A stretch of 64,000 bases of DNA from JAUIKM01 sp964445695 (GCA_964445695.1 CAYULF010000023.1:40203-104202), one strand, 5' to 3'; numbered from the stretch's first letter, positions 28,030 to 37,940 are shown. Program-made: numbers and translations. The notes: a model not told the origin generated them from the sequence alone.

Positions 28030-29187
28030 ATGAAGTTTACCGTCGCGCTACCGGATTTTCAGAAGTTGGTGCAACAAGTGTTCCAGGCGGTTCCGCCGCG
28101 CTCCACGTTGCCCGTACTCGAGAACATCCACTTTGAACTGAATGATAACAGCCTGGAGGCGGTTGCGACCGACCAGGAACTGACCATCATCTCCAGCATC
28201 AACGTCGAAGGCGACGGCAATGGACGCGTGCTGGCGCCTGCGCGCAAACTGAACGACATCGTCAAAGCGCTCGGCAATTCCGGTTCGTTAACGGTGGACG
28301 TCGACCCCTCGCTGTTTAAGCTGACGCTTAAAACCGACCGCGGCGAATACGTCATGTTCGGCCTCGATCCGAACGAATTTCCGCCGCGTCCCGACGTCAG
28401 CGGCGGGGTGGAGGCGAGCTTTGCGCGTTCCACGATCCAGCGCATCGCCCAGAAAACGACCTTTGCGGTGTCCAAAGACGAGTACCGCCCGGCGCTGACC
28501 GGCATTCTGTTCAAATTCAACGTGGACTCCTTTAATGCCGTCGGCACCGATTCCATTCGTCTGGCCTGCCTGACGCTGGAAGGAACCGAGGACTATCCTC
28601 TGCCCGGCACCGAGTTCGAGGCCATCATTCCGGCGCGTACCGTCGAGCTGATGAAACGCGCGGAGAGCGACACGACGCTGCGTCTTACGCCGACGCACGC
28701 CTGTTTTGAAATGAACAACATGACGGTGATCACCAGAATCATCGATGAAAAGTTTCCTCCCTACGAAGCGATTATTCCTTCCGACAACGACAAGCTGATC
28801 AAATTCCTGCCGTCCGAGGCGCTGGGATCGATCAAACGCGTCTCTCTGTTCAGCAGCGCGATTTCGCGCCAGGTGCAGTTCAAGATCAGCGGAGACACCT
28901 GGACGATTATCGGCAGCGACCACGAGTCGGGCAACCAGGCGACCGAGACAATTCCCTGCGAATACGACGGCGACGACCTGGACATCTCCTTCAACTTCCG
29001 CTTCCTGCAGGAAGTGCTCGACCACGTTGCCAACGGCAGCGATGAACGCGCCGTTCTGGCCGTCTCGACGCCGAGTAAAGCGGTGCTCATCAAACCGCTG
29101 GTCAAGGATGGCGGCGATGGTGAAGAGGAAGTCGAGAGCAAGGAATTGCTGATGCTCGTGATGCCCTCGCGTCCGGTCAACACCTGA
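28030..29187 (+). CDS. dnaN: DNA polymerase III sliding clamp (beta subunit)
   Basis: 385 residues, normal for DnaN, with three clamp domains. Recognisable segments are KFTVALPDFQKLVQQVFQAV (domain 1), PRSTLPVLENIHFEL, LEAVATDQELTI, ARSTIQRIAQKTTFAVSKDE (domain 2 start) and the C-terminal LMLVMPSRPV, which closes the hydrophobic cleft bound by polymerase and clamp-loader peptides. Forms a ring dimer on DNA. First gene of a plus-strand block with recF, a dciA-like gene and gyrB, the usual oriC neighbourhood, though dnaA is not upstream here. Confidence 0.98.
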   Translation: MKFTVALPDFQKLVQQVFQAVPPRSTLPVLENIHFELNDNSLEAVATDQELTIISSINVEGDGNGRVLAPARKLNDIVKALGNSGSLTVDVDPSLFKLTLKTDRGEYVMFGLDPNEFPPRPDVSGGVEASFARSTIQRIAQKTTFAVSKDEYRPALTGILFKFNVDSFNAVGTDSIRLACLTLEGTEDYPLPGTEFEAIIPARTVELMKRAESDTTLRLTPTHACFEMNNMTVITRIIDEKFPPYEAIIPSDNDKLIKFLPSEALGSIKRVSLFSSAISRQVQFKISGDTWTIIGSDHESGNQATETIPCEYDGDDLDISFNFRFLQEVLDHVANGSDERAVLAVSTPSKAVLIKPLVKDGGDGEEEVESKELLMLVMPSRPVNT

Positions 29188-29214
29188 GACCGGCCGCCGC
29201 CGACGGAATAGCGA

Positions 29215-30363
29215 ATGCACGTCGAAACTCTGTCGCTGATTAATCTGCGCAACCACGTCGATTCGCGTCTGCGATTCGCCGCGGGAGTCAACGTCCTGTA
29301 CGGAGCCAACGGTCAGGGCAAAACCAGCGTGCTGGAAGCCTTGGCGCTCTGCGCCCTCAGCCGCAGTTTTGTGCAGTGTCCCGACGCCGCTCTGTTGCGC
29401 CGCGGCGCCGATGAAATGTCGGTCGCAGCTGAAGCTGTCAGCGATCTGAACGCTCCCTGGCGCGTTCAGATCCACTATCAGCCCGGGCGACGCAAGAAGA
29501 TATCCTCCAGTACCGGAAAAAATCAGTCCCCGCGCGACATCATCGGGGAGATGCCTCTCGTGGTGCTCTCGCCGGATTTCCGCGGCGTGACCAACGGCCC
29601 GCCCGCCGAGCGCCGTGCTCTGCTGGACACGGTGCTGGCGCAGAGTTCAAAGCGCTATGCGGCCGAAGCCATCAGCCTGAAGCACATACTGAAGCAGCGC
29701 AACGCTCTGCTGCATCAGGGCAAGGCGCAGGGAAGGCTGGATCGCATGCTGCTGGAGCCCTGGACCGATGCCTTGATCGCCACCGGGGCCGAAATTGTCG
29801 TTCGCCGCGCCAAATTTGTCGCCCGCTTCGGCGACTATGCCAGCCGGGCCTATGCCAGGATTGCCGACGGCGCGGAGGACGTGGAGGTGCGTTACAGGCC
29901 GCATTCCGTGCCGCCCGAGACCTTCGACGGCGACGGACGCCTGGAGCTGACAGATGTGATGGCGGCCTATCGCGAAGCACTTCAGCGCCGGGCGGAGGAA
30001 GAAGCGCGCCGCGGCGTGACTCTGGTCGGGCCGCAGAAAGACGAAGTGGATTTGTTTGTGGCCGGCGGATCAGCGCGCGAGGGCGCTTCACAGGGGCAGC
30101 ACAAATCATTGCTGATCGGCATCAAACTGGCCGAATTCGACTTTTTGCGCGACGTGCGCGGCGAGACGCCGCTGTTGCTGCTGGACGACGTGTTCAGCGA
30201 GCTGGACCGGCATCGCGCGGCGCGCGTGCTGGACGCCGTGCGCTCCGACGCACAGACATTTATTACGACCACGGAGGCGGGCCTGTTTGACGCCCATTTT
30301 GCCGGCGCCGGCGCGCATGCGCTCTTTGGCGTGCGCGGCGGACAGGTGGAGCAGGAAAAATGA
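29215..30363 (+). CDS. recF: DNA repair/replication protein RecF
   Basis: 382 residues. SMC-like ATPase fold with Walker A GANGQGKT (residues 30-37), signature region ASQGQHKSLLIGIKLAEFDF and Walker B LLLLDDVFSELD near the C-terminus. Loads RecA at gapped DNA with RecO/RecR and stabilises stalled forks. Starts 27 bp after dnaN, so translational coupling is likely. The GQH variant of the SGGQ signature is normal for RecF. Confidence 0.97.
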   Translation: MHVETLSLINLRNHVDSRLRFAAGVNVLYGANGQGKTSVLEALALCALSRSFVQCPDAALLRRGADEMSVAAEAVSDLNAPWRVQIHYQPGRRKKISSSTGKNQSPRDIIGEMPLVVLSPDFRGVTNGPPAERRALLDTVLAQSSKRYAAEAISLKHILKQRNALLHQGKAQGRLDRMLLEPWTDALIATGAEIVVRRAKFVARFGDYASRAYARIADGAEDVEVRYRPHSVPPETFDGDGRLELTDVMAAYREALQRRAEEEARRGVTLVGPQKDEVDLFVAGGSAREGASQGQHKSLLIGIKLAEFDFLRDVRGETPLLLLDDVFSELDRHRAARVLDAVRSDAQTFITTTEAGLFDAHFAGAGAHALFGVRGGQVEQEK

Positions 30364-30370
30364 GGAATCC

Positions 30371-30664
30371 ATGAACAACGACGGCGAAGCACAATCACTC
30401 GGAGAGTTGCTGCGCGCACTGATGCGCGAGCGCGGTCTTGAAGGCCGTCTGACTGCCGCCGCCATGCCCGAAATCTGGGCCGAACTGGTCGGTCCGGCCG
30501 CCGCGCGCGTCTGCCGTGTGCTGTCCTGCACGCATGGAACGCTGCGCGTAGAGGTGCGAGCAGCCGTCTGGCGCGCCGAGTTGCAGCTGAGACGCGAAGA
30601 ACTGCGCCAAAAGCTCAACGAGCGCCTCGGCCGTGAATTTATCCGTGAAATAGTCTTTAAATAG
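30371..30664 (+). CDS. DUF721 protein, DciA-like helicase operator
   Basis: 97 residues from ATG 30371, 7 bp after the recF stop with GAGGAA just upstream. A longer overlapping frame into recF is rejected. The family core W.EL.GP..A........G.L.V.....W..EL reads IWAELVGPAAARVCRVLSCT, followed by LRVEVRAAVWRAELQLRREE. DUF721/DciA is the ancestral loader or regulator of the replicative helicase DnaB in many bacteria lacking DnaC. The position between recF and gyrB is the usual one. Confidence 0.85.
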   Translation: MNNDGEAQSLGELLRALMRERGLEGRLTAAAMPEIWAELVGPAAARVCRVLSCTHGTLRVEVRAAVWRAELQLRREELRQKLNERLGREFIREIVFK

Positions 30665-30733
30665 AAAAAGTGGTATTTTTCGGGTTTGCATTTAACAGCA
30701 GCGCTTTTCCCAGCCTGAATCTCGATATCCCGT

Positions 30734-32767
30734 ATGAGCGAAATCAACGAAAACGATCAAGCCGTCCCGCAGTCCCAGGGTTACGACGAAAGCAGTATCA
30801 AGGTACTGGAAGGACTGGAGGCCGTTCGCAAGCGCCCTGCCATGTACATTGGCGATACGGGCATTCGCGGTCTGCATCACCTCATCTATGAAACGGTCGA
30901 CAACTCGATCGATGAGGCCTTGGCCGGATTTGCCGACAGGATCATCGTAACGATTCATTCCGACGGCAGCGTATCCGTGCGCGACAACGGCCGCGGCATT
31001 CCCACCGGGCCGCACCCGGTCAAGGGAATTTCCACGCTTGAAGTTGTCATGTGCACGCTGCATGCCGGCGGTAAATTCGACAAAAACACCTACAAGGTTT
31101 CCGGCGGTCTGCACGGCGTCGGCGTGTCCTGCGTGAACGCCCTTTCGACCGAAATGACCGTGGAAGTGTTTCGCGAAGGCAAACACTTCAGACAGACATA
31201 TTCCGAGGGCAAGCCGCTTTCGGACGTCGAAGTGATCGGCACCGCGGACGAGACGGGCAACCTCTCGCGTTTCCTGCCGGATCCGACGATCTTTACGACC
31301 GTGGAATTTGTGTTCGACAAGGTTGCCGATCGCCTGCGCGAGCTGGCCTTCCTGAACCCGCAGATCACGATAGAACTGAACGACGAGCGCGAAGATCGCC
31401 AGGAGATTTTCCACACGCCGGGCGGTCTGGCGGATTTCGTCGAATACCTGGACAACGGCCGTCAGGGACTGGTGGAGCCGATTCTGGTCTCCGACATCTT
31501 TGAAGGCGAAGACAGCGCCACGGTGGTCGACGTCTGTTTTACCTACAACAGCGGCTACGCCGAGAATGTGTTGTCCTATGTGAACAACATCAACACGGTG
31601 GAAGGCGGCACGCACGTTTCCGGCTTCCGCGCGGCGCTGACACGGACGTTGAATCTCTACGCCAACGCCAACAATCTGATTAAGTCCGATAAAATTTCGC
31701 TGAGCGGCGATGACTTCCGCGAAGGTCTGACGGCCGTTATCTCGGTGAAAATTGCCGAGCCTCAGTTTGAGGGACAGACCAAAACAAAACTCGGCAACGG
31801 CGAGGTGGACGGGATTGTCCGCAAGATTGTGGCCGATCACCTGGACGCTTACCTGGATTCGAACCCCGGCACGGCGCGCAAGATCGTGCAGAAAGCTCTG
31901 CTGGCGGCCGAAGCGCGTATGGCCGCGCGCAAATCGCGCGAAATGGTTCGTCGCAAAAATGCATTGGATTCGGCCGCGCTGCCCGGCAAACTGGCCGACT
32001 GCGCGAGTCGCAACCCCGAGGTCTGCGAAGTCTACCTGGTTGAGGGCGATTCGGCCGGCGGTTCCGCCAAACAGGGCCGCAACCGCGAGTTCCAGGCCAT
32101 TCTGCCGCTCAAGGGTAAAATCCTGAATGTCCAGAAAGCCCGACTGACAAAAATCCTCGAAAACGACGAGATTCGGGCGATTTTCACGGCATTGGGTACC
32201 GGCTTCGGCGAGGAGTTCAATCTCGAAAAACTGCGCTACGGCAAAATCATCCTGATGGCCGATGCCGACGTCGACGGTTCCCACATCCGCACGCTGCTGC
32301 TGACCCTGTTTTTCAACTATATGCGCGATCTGATTGAAGACGGCCGCGTATATATCGCACAGCCGCCGCTCTACAAACTCAAAAAAGGCAAACGCGAACT
32401 GTACGCCTACAACGACAGGGAGCGCGATGAGGTGCTGGCCGAGCTGCGCGGCGACCGCAATGGCGCGGCTGCGGAACCTGAAGACGCCGACGAGGCGGAG
32501 GAGAGTCCAACACCGGCAGAAGAAATCCAGATGACGAAACGCCGCGACGGCATCGTAATCTCGCGCTTCAAAGGTCTTGGTGAGATGAACCCCGACCAGC
32601 TGTGGGATACGACGATGAATCCCGAAACGCGCACACTGCTGCAGGTGACGATTGAAAATGCCGCCGCGGCCACGCGCGTTTTTGAGACTCTGATGGGCGA
32701 CCACGTGGAGCCGCGCCGCGAATTCATCGAACGCAATGCGCAGTACGTCAAGAATCTCGACATTTAA
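30734..32767 (+). CDS. gyrB: DNA gyrase subunit B
   Basis: 677 residues. GHKL ATPase domain with NSIDEALAG, DNGRGIPTG and GGLHGVGVS (residues ~55-135), transducer domain, then TOPRIM with EGDSAGGSAKQGRN and DADVDGSHIRTLLLTLF and the C-terminal LGEMNPDQLWDTTMNPE. Introduces negative supercoils with GyrA (not in the window). The short form without the proteobacterial insertion is usual outside Gammaproteobacteria. An acidic linker (residues ~575-600, AAAEPEDADEAEESPTPAEE) is a lineage-specific insertion. Downstream gene overlaps its 3' end by 32 bp. Confidence 0.98.
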   Translation: MSEINENDQAVPQSQGYDESSIKVLEGLEAVRKRPAMYIGDTGIRGLHHLIYETVDNSIDEALAGFADRIIVTIHSDGSVSVRDNGRGIPTGPHPVKGISTLEVVMCTLHAGGKFDKNTYKVSGGLHGVGVSCVNALSTEMTVEVFREGKHFRQTYSEGKPLSDVEVIGTADETGNLSRFLPDPTIFTTVEFVFDKVADRLRELAFLNPQITIELNDEREDRQEIFHTPGGLADFVEYLDNGRQGLVEPILVSDIFEGEDSATVVDVCFTYNSGYAENVLSYVNNINTVEGGTHVSGFRAALTRTLNLYANANNLIKSDKISLSGDDFREGLTAVISVKIAEPQFEGQTKTKLGNGEVDGIVRKIVADHLDAYLDSNPGTARKIVQKALLAAEARMAARKSREMVRRKNALDSAALPGKLADCASRNPEVCEVYLVEGDSAGGSAKQGRNREFQAILPLKGKILNVQKARLTKILENDEIRAIFTALGTGFGEEFNLEKLRYGKIILMADADVDGSHIRTLLLTLFFNYMRDLIEDGRVYIAQPPLYKLKKGKRELYAYNDRERDEVLAELRGDRNGAAAEPEDADEAEESPTPAEEIQMTKRRDGIVISRFKGLGEMNPDQLWDTTMNPETRTLLQVTIENAAAATRVFETLMGDHVEPRREFIERNAQYVKNLDI

Positions 32768-33233
32768 GAGCCGCATCGCAGCTTTGCTGCGACGGCGCTG
32801 GGCGCAGATTGGACTGCCGCTTCTGTTTGTCTTCGTGTGCCTGATGGTCTGGTTCCTGGTTCATCGATTTGTCGTCTCGCCGCCCGTGAACGCACATATC
32901 GAACAAACGGACGACCTGGTGCGCGAAGGAGATCAGATCCAGCTCAGCGTGCTCAACGGCTGCGGGGCGGCGGGCGGTGCATCCATCGTGATGGATTACC
33001 TTCGCGCCCGCGGATTCGACGTAGTGGAAATTGCCAATTATCAAAGCTTTGATGTAGAGCGTTCCTTTGTCATAGATCGCGTCGGCGACACCCTTTCCGC
33101 TCGCAAGGTGGCTTACGCGATCGGCATTGCCGACAGTCTGCACCGCACCGACATCGATTCTTCCCTGTACCTGCGATGCAGCGTCGTCCTTGGACGTGAT
33201 TACCAACAACTAAAGGCATTTCGGGACCGATAG
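32736..33233 (+). CDS. Membrane protein with LytR C-terminal domain
   Basis: 165 residues. The start at ATG 32736 overlaps the gyrB end by 32 bp. Basic N-terminus, one membrane helix (IGLPLLFVFVCLMVWFLV), then an extracytoplasmic domain. IQLSVLNGCGAAGGASIVMD followed by YLRARGFDVVEIANYQSFDV matches the LytR_C family (V.VLNG.G..G.A......L...G..V....N). The domain usually appears at the C-terminus of LCP cell-wall ligases, but here it stands alone with a membrane anchor, as is common in FCB bacteria. Exact role unknown. Lies 31 bp before rsfS. Confidence 0.8.
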   Translation: MRSTSRISTFKSRIAALLRRRWAQIGLPLLFVFVCLMVWFLVHRFVVSPPVNAHIEQTDDLVREGDQIQLSVLNGCGAAGGASIVMDYLRARGFDVVEIANYQSFDVERSFVIDRVGDTLSARKVAYAIGIADSLHRTDIDSSLYLRCSVVLGRDYQQLKAFRDR

Positions 33234-33264
33234 GCGCCCGCTCTGTACAACGATCGGATAGTGA

Positions 33265-33642
33265 ATGCAAGAAGAACTGCAAGGATTGGATTTGGCGCTC
33301 GAATGCGCCCGTATCGCCCAGGACCAACTCGCCGACGACATCCTGATTCTGGATCTGACCGACATTGATTCCGCTTCCTTCGACTATTTTGTTCTGTGCT
33401 CCGGCAACTCGGGCGTGCACGTGCGCGCCATTGTCGATGCGCTCCGCCGCCGCATCAAGGTGAACGTCGATCGTCTGCCTGTGGCCGAAGGCGCCGAAGC
33501 CGGCGTCTGGGTCATCCTCGACTTCTTTGATGTGGTCGTACACGTGATGCAGGAAGAAACGCGGAAGTTTTACGGTCTGGAGCGCCTGTGGGGAGATGCT
33601 CGGGCCCTGCGCATTGACGACGAAGGCCAATTGGTAGCTTGA
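33265..33642 (+). CDS. rsfS: Ribosomal silencing factor RsfS (iojap/YbeB)
   Basis: 125 residues. The RsfS signature is clear: ILDLTDIDSASFDYFVLCSG then NSGVHVRAIVDALRRRIK, and WVILDFFDVVVHVMQEETRK followed by FYGLERLWGDA. Binds uL14 on the 50S subunit and blocks subunit joining in stationary phase. Cytosolic. Follows the LytR_C gene closely, an order (LytR_C-rsfS) seen in several FCB and Actinobacteria genomes. Confidence 0.95.
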   Translation: MQEELQGLDLALECARIAQDQLADDILILDLTDIDSASFDYFVLCSGNSGVHVRAIVDALRRRIKVNVDRLPVAEGAEAGVWVILDFFDVVVHVMQEETRKFYGLERLWGDARALRIDDEGQLVA

Positions 33643-33766
33643 CAGGCCGCAAGGGCTTGTCGGCACGCAACTTTTGCCATAAATTGATCGGCATGCCGGC
33701 AATCCGCATGCTCGAGAACAACGGCTTAATCACAAACCAGAAATCAAACAATCTCTGATAACTTTC

Positions 33767-33772
33767 AGGAGG
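33767..33772 (+). promoter_or_regulatory. Strong Shine-Dalgarno AGGAGG before the first transporter gene
   Basis: AGGAGG ends 4 nt before the ATG at 33777, fixing that start. Most genes in the window show no such site, so this gene is probably translated at a high rate, fitting an abundant binding lipoprotein. Confidence 0.8.
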
Positions 33773-33776
33773 ATCG

Positions 33777-35735
33777 ATGTTAACACTTACACGCAGTCAG
33801 GGCCTGGCATTTTTTGCCGCGATGCTGCTCGCCTTTGGCGGAATTACCGCTTGCGGCGGCGGCGGCAATGAAGAAGTCGTGACGGACGCCGGTAACCACG
33901 ATGATGGAATGGTGGACGAAAGCACTATTCCGGCTGAACTGGGCGGCAACGGATTTGAAGAAGTTGCCGAATCGCTCGGTTTTGCCACCGGCGGCTACAC
34001 TGACGACCAGTTGGCTCTGTTGACCGGCGCCGACGCGAAAAAAGGCGGCAATCTCCACAAAACCATCACGCGCTTTGTCCTGACTTTCCGGCCCTTTTTT
34101 GTTGGCCCCAATGCCAACTACAGCGAAAACAAAATGTTTTCGGACTTCTGCTACGAGGGCCTTGTTAACATCAATGCCATTGACCTGAACCTGACTCCGT
34201 GGCTGGCGACGCACTGGAAAATCCATGAAGACTCGCTCACCTATGACTTCCGCATTAACCCCAATGCAAAATTCTCCAACGGCACGCCCGTACGCGCACG
34301 CGACGTTGTAGCGACCTGGCAGCTGCTGGTCGAGGACGACCTGCAGTCGCCCAGCATGAAAGTTTCCTACAGCAAATTTGAAGAGCCCGAGATCCTCAGC
34401 CCGCTGATGGTCCGGGTCAAAAGCAAAGAAAACAACTGGCGCGCCATCCTTTCGATCGGCGCCATGGCCATTTTGTCGGCCGACGAGATCGGCGACCTGA
34501 CGGCGACCGAGTTCGTCGATGGATTCAACAACGCGCCGCCGATAGGTTCCGGTCCCTACATCGTAAAGCCGGAAAACATCGTAAACCAGCGTTCCTATGC
34601 GCTGACGCGCCGTGAGGACTACTGGAACTGGAGCGACCCCTACTACAGCAAAACGCACAACTTTGACCGCGTTGAGCTCGAGGTCGTGCGCGACAACCCG
34701 ACGCTGGAATTTCAGAAGTTCATCAAAGGTGAGCAGGATTATTTCTACTACACCAGCGGCACGATCGAAGACTGGGTGAACAACACTGAAGATGCCTACC
34801 AAAAAGGCTGGTTCAAGAAAATGCGCGTGGAAACGAGCGGTCCTTCCGGAATGTGGGGCTACGCGCTCAATCTGCGCAAACCGCCCTTCGACGATATCAA
34901 CATGCGCAAGGCGTTTTCTTATCTCAACCCGCGTGAACGCTACATCAAAGCCGCACTCTACAACGAGTACGAAGCGCAGGATTCCTACTACGATCAATCG
35001 CCCTACGCCAATCCGAACAATCCCAAGGTGCGTTATAACCCCGGCAAAGCGTCCGAGTTCCTGAAAGCAGCCGGCTGGTCGGAACGCAACAGCGACGGTT
35101 ACCTGACGCGCAACGGGCAGATTCTGGAGTTGAATCTGGATATCGTCAAGTCGGTAGAAAAATTTGTGACGCCCTACCAGGAAGCGCTGCGCGCCGCCGG
35201 CATTAAACTGAACGTGAACTACATCGACGGGAACACCAACTCCAAAAACGCGCAGGAACGCCTGTTCACGATGTTCTGGGCCCTTCAAGGATCGCTGGTG
35301 TTCCCGAATCCGGAGTCGTCGTTCAAAGGCGAACTGGCCGACAAGAACAACAATAACAACTGGTGGGGTTATTCTAATCCTGTTGTCGACAGCCTGATCG
35401 AAGTCTACGATAAAATGTACGAATCGCACACGCGCATCAAGCTGGTTCAGCAAATTGACAAGATTTTGATGGAAGACTACCTGACGGTGATGCTTTACAA
35501 CACCAAAGGTATCAAGATCGGTTACTGGGACAAGTTCGGATTCCCGCCGCATCGCTATTCGCGTTTCTGTCAGGCGGGCGACAACCTGGACGAGGCGATC
35601 CGCTTCTGGTGGTACGACGCCGACCGCGCGAAGAAACTCGAAGAAGCTATGGCTGCCGGCACGCCGCTCGATCCGCCGACACAGCCTTACACCGTGTATG
35701 ATTTCTGGCGCAACCAATACAAAGATCCTACGTGA
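33777..35735 (+). CDS. Peptide ABC transporter substrate-binding lipoprotein 1 (YejA-like, SBP_bac_5)
   Basis: 652 residues. Lipoprotein signal FFAAMLLAFGGITAC (lipidated Cys ~26) followed by GGGG. SBP_bac_5 domain from ~residue 80, with the YejA-like features HWKIHEDSLTYDFRINPNAK, RRDDYW-type motif here RREDYWNW, HNFDRVELEVVRDNPTLEF, then GYALNLRKPPFDDINMRKAF. Captures oligopeptides in the periplasm for the permease/ATPase genes downstream. It is a clear paralog of the next gene, both carrying GG(N/K)GFE near residue 55 and the same order of motifs. Confidence 0.92.
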   Translation: MLTLTRSQGLAFFAAMLLAFGGITACGGGGNEEVVTDAGNHDDGMVDESTIPAELGGNGFEEVAESLGFATGGYTDDQLALLTGADAKKGGNLHKTITRFVLTFRPFFVGPNANYSENKMFSDFCYEGLVNINAIDLNLTPWLATHWKIHEDSLTYDFRINPNAKFSNGTPVRARDVVATWQLLVEDDLQSPSMKVSYSKFEEPEILSPLMVRVKSKENNWRAILSIGAMAILSADEIGDLTATEFVDGFNNAPPIGSGPYIVKPENIVNQRSYALTRREDYWNWSDPYYSKTHNFDRVELEVVRDNPTLEFQKFIKGEQDYFYYTSGTIEDWVNNTEDAYQKGWFKKMRVETSGPSGMWGYALNLRKPPFDDINMRKAFSYLNPRERYIKAALYNEYEAQDSYYDQSPYANPNNPKVRYNPGKASEFLKAAGWSERNSDGYLTRNGQILELNLDIVKSVEKFVTPYQEALRAAGIKLNVNYIDGNTNSKNAQERLFTMFWALQGSLVFPNPESSFKGELADKNNNNNWWGYSNPVVDSLIEVYDKMYESHTRIKLVQQIDKILMEDYLTVMLYNTKGIKIGYWDKFGFPPHRYSRFCQAGDNLDEAIRFWWYDADRAKKLEEAMAAGTPLDPPTQPYTVYDFWRNQYKDPT

Positions 35736-35821
35736 CATATCCAATCCGCCGCGCCGGCATCAACCGTCGGCGCGGTGCTGATTGTCAAACATTTTCAACC
35801 TATCACAACGGTACCAGAGAA

Positions 35822-37786
35822 ATGACATTTCGTTCCTCCACTTTGCAGATTCTGCTTCTGGCATTGGTTTTCAGTCTGGCGGCCTGCGGCGAAAAAACAG
35901 ATAGTGACAGTCCCGACAATGATGGCGCAATGCTGGACGACTCCGGACTGACCGGCGAAATAGACGGTCTGACCGCTGAGCAGGGCGGTAAGGGGTTTGA
36001 AGCCGTTGCCGCGGATATGGGATTTGAAACAGTCGAACCCACCCCCGAAGTCCTCAAGTATCTCGGTAGTCCCCAGGCGGAAACAGGCGGCCAGTTCCGC
36101 TACATTATTACGCGTTTTCCGCTGACCTTCAGACCGCTCGGCTACGGTGAAAACGCGCAGTACACGGAAAACAAATTTGTGTCCGAACTGTGCTACGAAC
36201 CGCTCCTGCGCATCAATCACGTGACGCTGGAATTTCTGCCGGCTCTGGCTACGCACTGGAAAATTTCCGAAGACAAAAAGACGTATACCTTCCGCCTGGA
36301 CCCGAAAGCGCGCTTCTGGGATGGTCGCCCGGTGACCGCCGAGGATGTGATCGCAACCTGGGAATTGCTGGTGGATGAAGATATTAAACAGCCTTCGATT
36401 CGCATGGTGATGAGCGAGTTTGAGCGTCCCGTTGCAGAAAGTCCGCTCCTGGTGACCGTCAAAGCCAAAGAGCCCAAATGGGCGAACTTCATCAACTTTG
36501 CGAACAGCATGCCGATTGTATCCGCTGCGGCGGTTGAATCGCTGACCGGCGGTGAATTCCTCGAAAAGTTTAACTACGAACTCGTCCCCGGTACAGGTGA
36601 ATACATCATCAATCCCGAGGATATCAACAAGGGAACGAGCTACATCTTTACCCGGCGCGACGACTACTGGGCCAAAGACGATCCCTTCCGCCGTTACCAG
36701 GGCAACTTTGACCGCATCCGTCTGGACGTGGTTGTCGACAACGAGGGGCTGGAATACGAGCGCTTCAAGAAGGATGAGCAGGATCTGTTCTACTATACGA
36801 GCAGTTCCATGGAAAACTGGATGAACGACAATGACTACGATGCAATGGCCAATGCCTGGATCGTTAAAAAGCGCGTTCACACGGACGGACCCGGCGGTTC
36901 CTGGGGTATTTCCTTTAACATGCGGAAACCGCCTTTTGACGACATCCGCATGCGCAAGGTCTTTACCTACATGTTGAACCGTCAGGAGTTTATTAACAAA
37001 CGACTCTACGACGAGTACGTACCGCTCGACTCTTACTACGAAGGGTCGATCTACAAAAATCCCGACAACCCGGTCATTCGATTTGATCCCGATAAAGTAA
37101 CCGCCCTGCTGCGCGACATGGGTTATACCAAGCGCAATCAGGAAGGATATGTTGTTAACAGCCAGGGGCATACGATTGAGGTCACGCTTAACATTGTCAA
37201 AGCGGTTGAAATGTTCGTCGTGCCCTTCCAGGAAGACCTGCGCACGGTCGGCATCAAGTTAAACATTGAGTACGGCGATCAGAATGCCCAGTTCAAGAAC
37301 GCCATGGAGCGCAACTTCAGCCTGTTCTGGAATAATCTTTCGGGCCTGGTATTTCCCGAACCGCGCACGAGCCTGTTGTCCGAACTGGCCGCCGCCAACA
37401 ACAACTGGAATGTTGAAGGCGTCGACGTAGCGCAGATTGATGAACTGATTGCCGAGTACGACACGACCTTTGCCATCCAGCGCCGCATCGAGATCATTCG
37501 CGAGCTGGACAAGATGCAAATGGACATGTACAAGAAAATCCTCCTGTACAAACCCAAGGGCATCAAGGTCGCACACTGGGATCGCTTTGGAATGCCTCCT
37601 TACGTCTATGAGCGCGTTACACAGCCCGGCGATCACTATGTTGCGATTTTCCTCTACTGGTGGCTCGACAAGGATAAGGATCGCCGTTTGTCCGCCGCCA
37701 GAGCCGAAGGCAAGGCGCTCGGCTCGTATCAGGGCGTTGAAGACATCAATTACTGGGCCGACTTCGGAGACGTCAGTACGCAATAA
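35822..37786 (+). CDS. Peptide ABC transporter substrate-binding lipoprotein 2 (YejA-like)
   Basis: 654 residues from ATG 35822 (TFRSSTLQILLLALVFSLAA then lipobox Cys ~22); an in-frame extension to 35732 would overlap the previous gene. Same family as the preceding protein: GGKGFEAVAADMGFE, HWKISEDKKTYTFRLDPKAR, FTRRDDYWAK, NFDRIRLDVVVDNEGLEYER, SFNMRKPPFDDIRMRKVF. Divergence from its paralog is substantial, so the two probably bind different peptides. A hairpin follows before the permease genes, which would let the binding proteins be made in excess. Confidence 0.92.
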   Translation: MTFRSSTLQILLLALVFSLAACGEKTDSDSPDNDGAMLDDSGLTGEIDGLTAEQGGKGFEAVAADMGFETVEPTPEVLKYLGSPQAETGGQFRYIITRFPLTFRPLGYGENAQYTENKFVSELCYEPLLRINHVTLEFLPALATHWKISEDKKTYTFRLDPKARFWDGRPVTAEDVIATWELLVDEDIKQPSIRMVMSEFERPVAESPLLVTVKAKEPKWANFINFANSMPIVSAAAVESLTGGEFLEKFNYELVPGTGEYIINPEDINKGTSYIFTRRDDYWAKDDPFRRYQGNFDRIRLDVVVDNEGLEYERFKKDEQDLFYYTSSSMENWMNDNDYDAMANAWIVKKRVHTDGPGGSWGISFNMRKPPFDDIRMRKVFTYMLNRQEFINKRLYDEYVPLDSYYEGSIYKNPDNPVIRFDPDKVTALLRDMGYTKRNQEGYVVNSQGHTIEVTLNIVKAVEMFVVPFQEDLRTVGIKLNIEYGDQNAQFKNAMERNFSLFWNNLSGLVFPEPRTSLLSELAAANNNWNVEGVDVAQIDELIAEYDTTFAIQRRIEIIRELDKMQMDMYKKILLYKPKGIKVAHWDRFGMPPYVYERVTQPGDHYVAIFLYWWLDKDKDRRLSAARAEGKALGSYQGVEDINYWADFGDVSTQ

Positions 37787-37799
37787 GTCGCCCAACGTG

Positions 37800-37848
37800 A
37801 GCGGTTCCCGCTGAAAAATGGCCTTTGTTGTGCGGCACGGGAACCGCT
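37800..37848 (+). terminator. Hairpin between binding-protein and permease genes (partial terminator)
   Basis: AGCGGTTCCCG (37800-37810) pairs with CGGGAACCGCT (37838-37848), 11 bp, with a 27-nt loop and a T-rich run (TATTATTTTT) soon after. Probably attenuates read-through or protects the upstream mRNA. Confidence 0.6.
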
Positions 37849-37940
37849 GCTGTATTATTTTTGCATTTTGCAGCCTAATCTCTAACTTGCGCCCGCCGCA
37901 ACGAGCGTGCGGGGCTTGTTTTGAACTTACGTAACCGATT

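Noticed and set aside
28288..29475. Minus-strand frame opposite dnaN/recF start
   Set aside because: Shadow of two conserved plus-strand genes.
30692..32776. Long minus-strand frame antisense to gyrB
   Set aside because: A shadow of strongly biased codon usage in gyrB; low-complexity His/Arg/Val/Gln-rich translation with no motifs.
33780..35744. Long minus-strand frame antisense to the first binding lipoprotein
   Set aside because: Shadow frame; the plus-strand gene has a Shine-Dalgarno, lipobox and family motifs.
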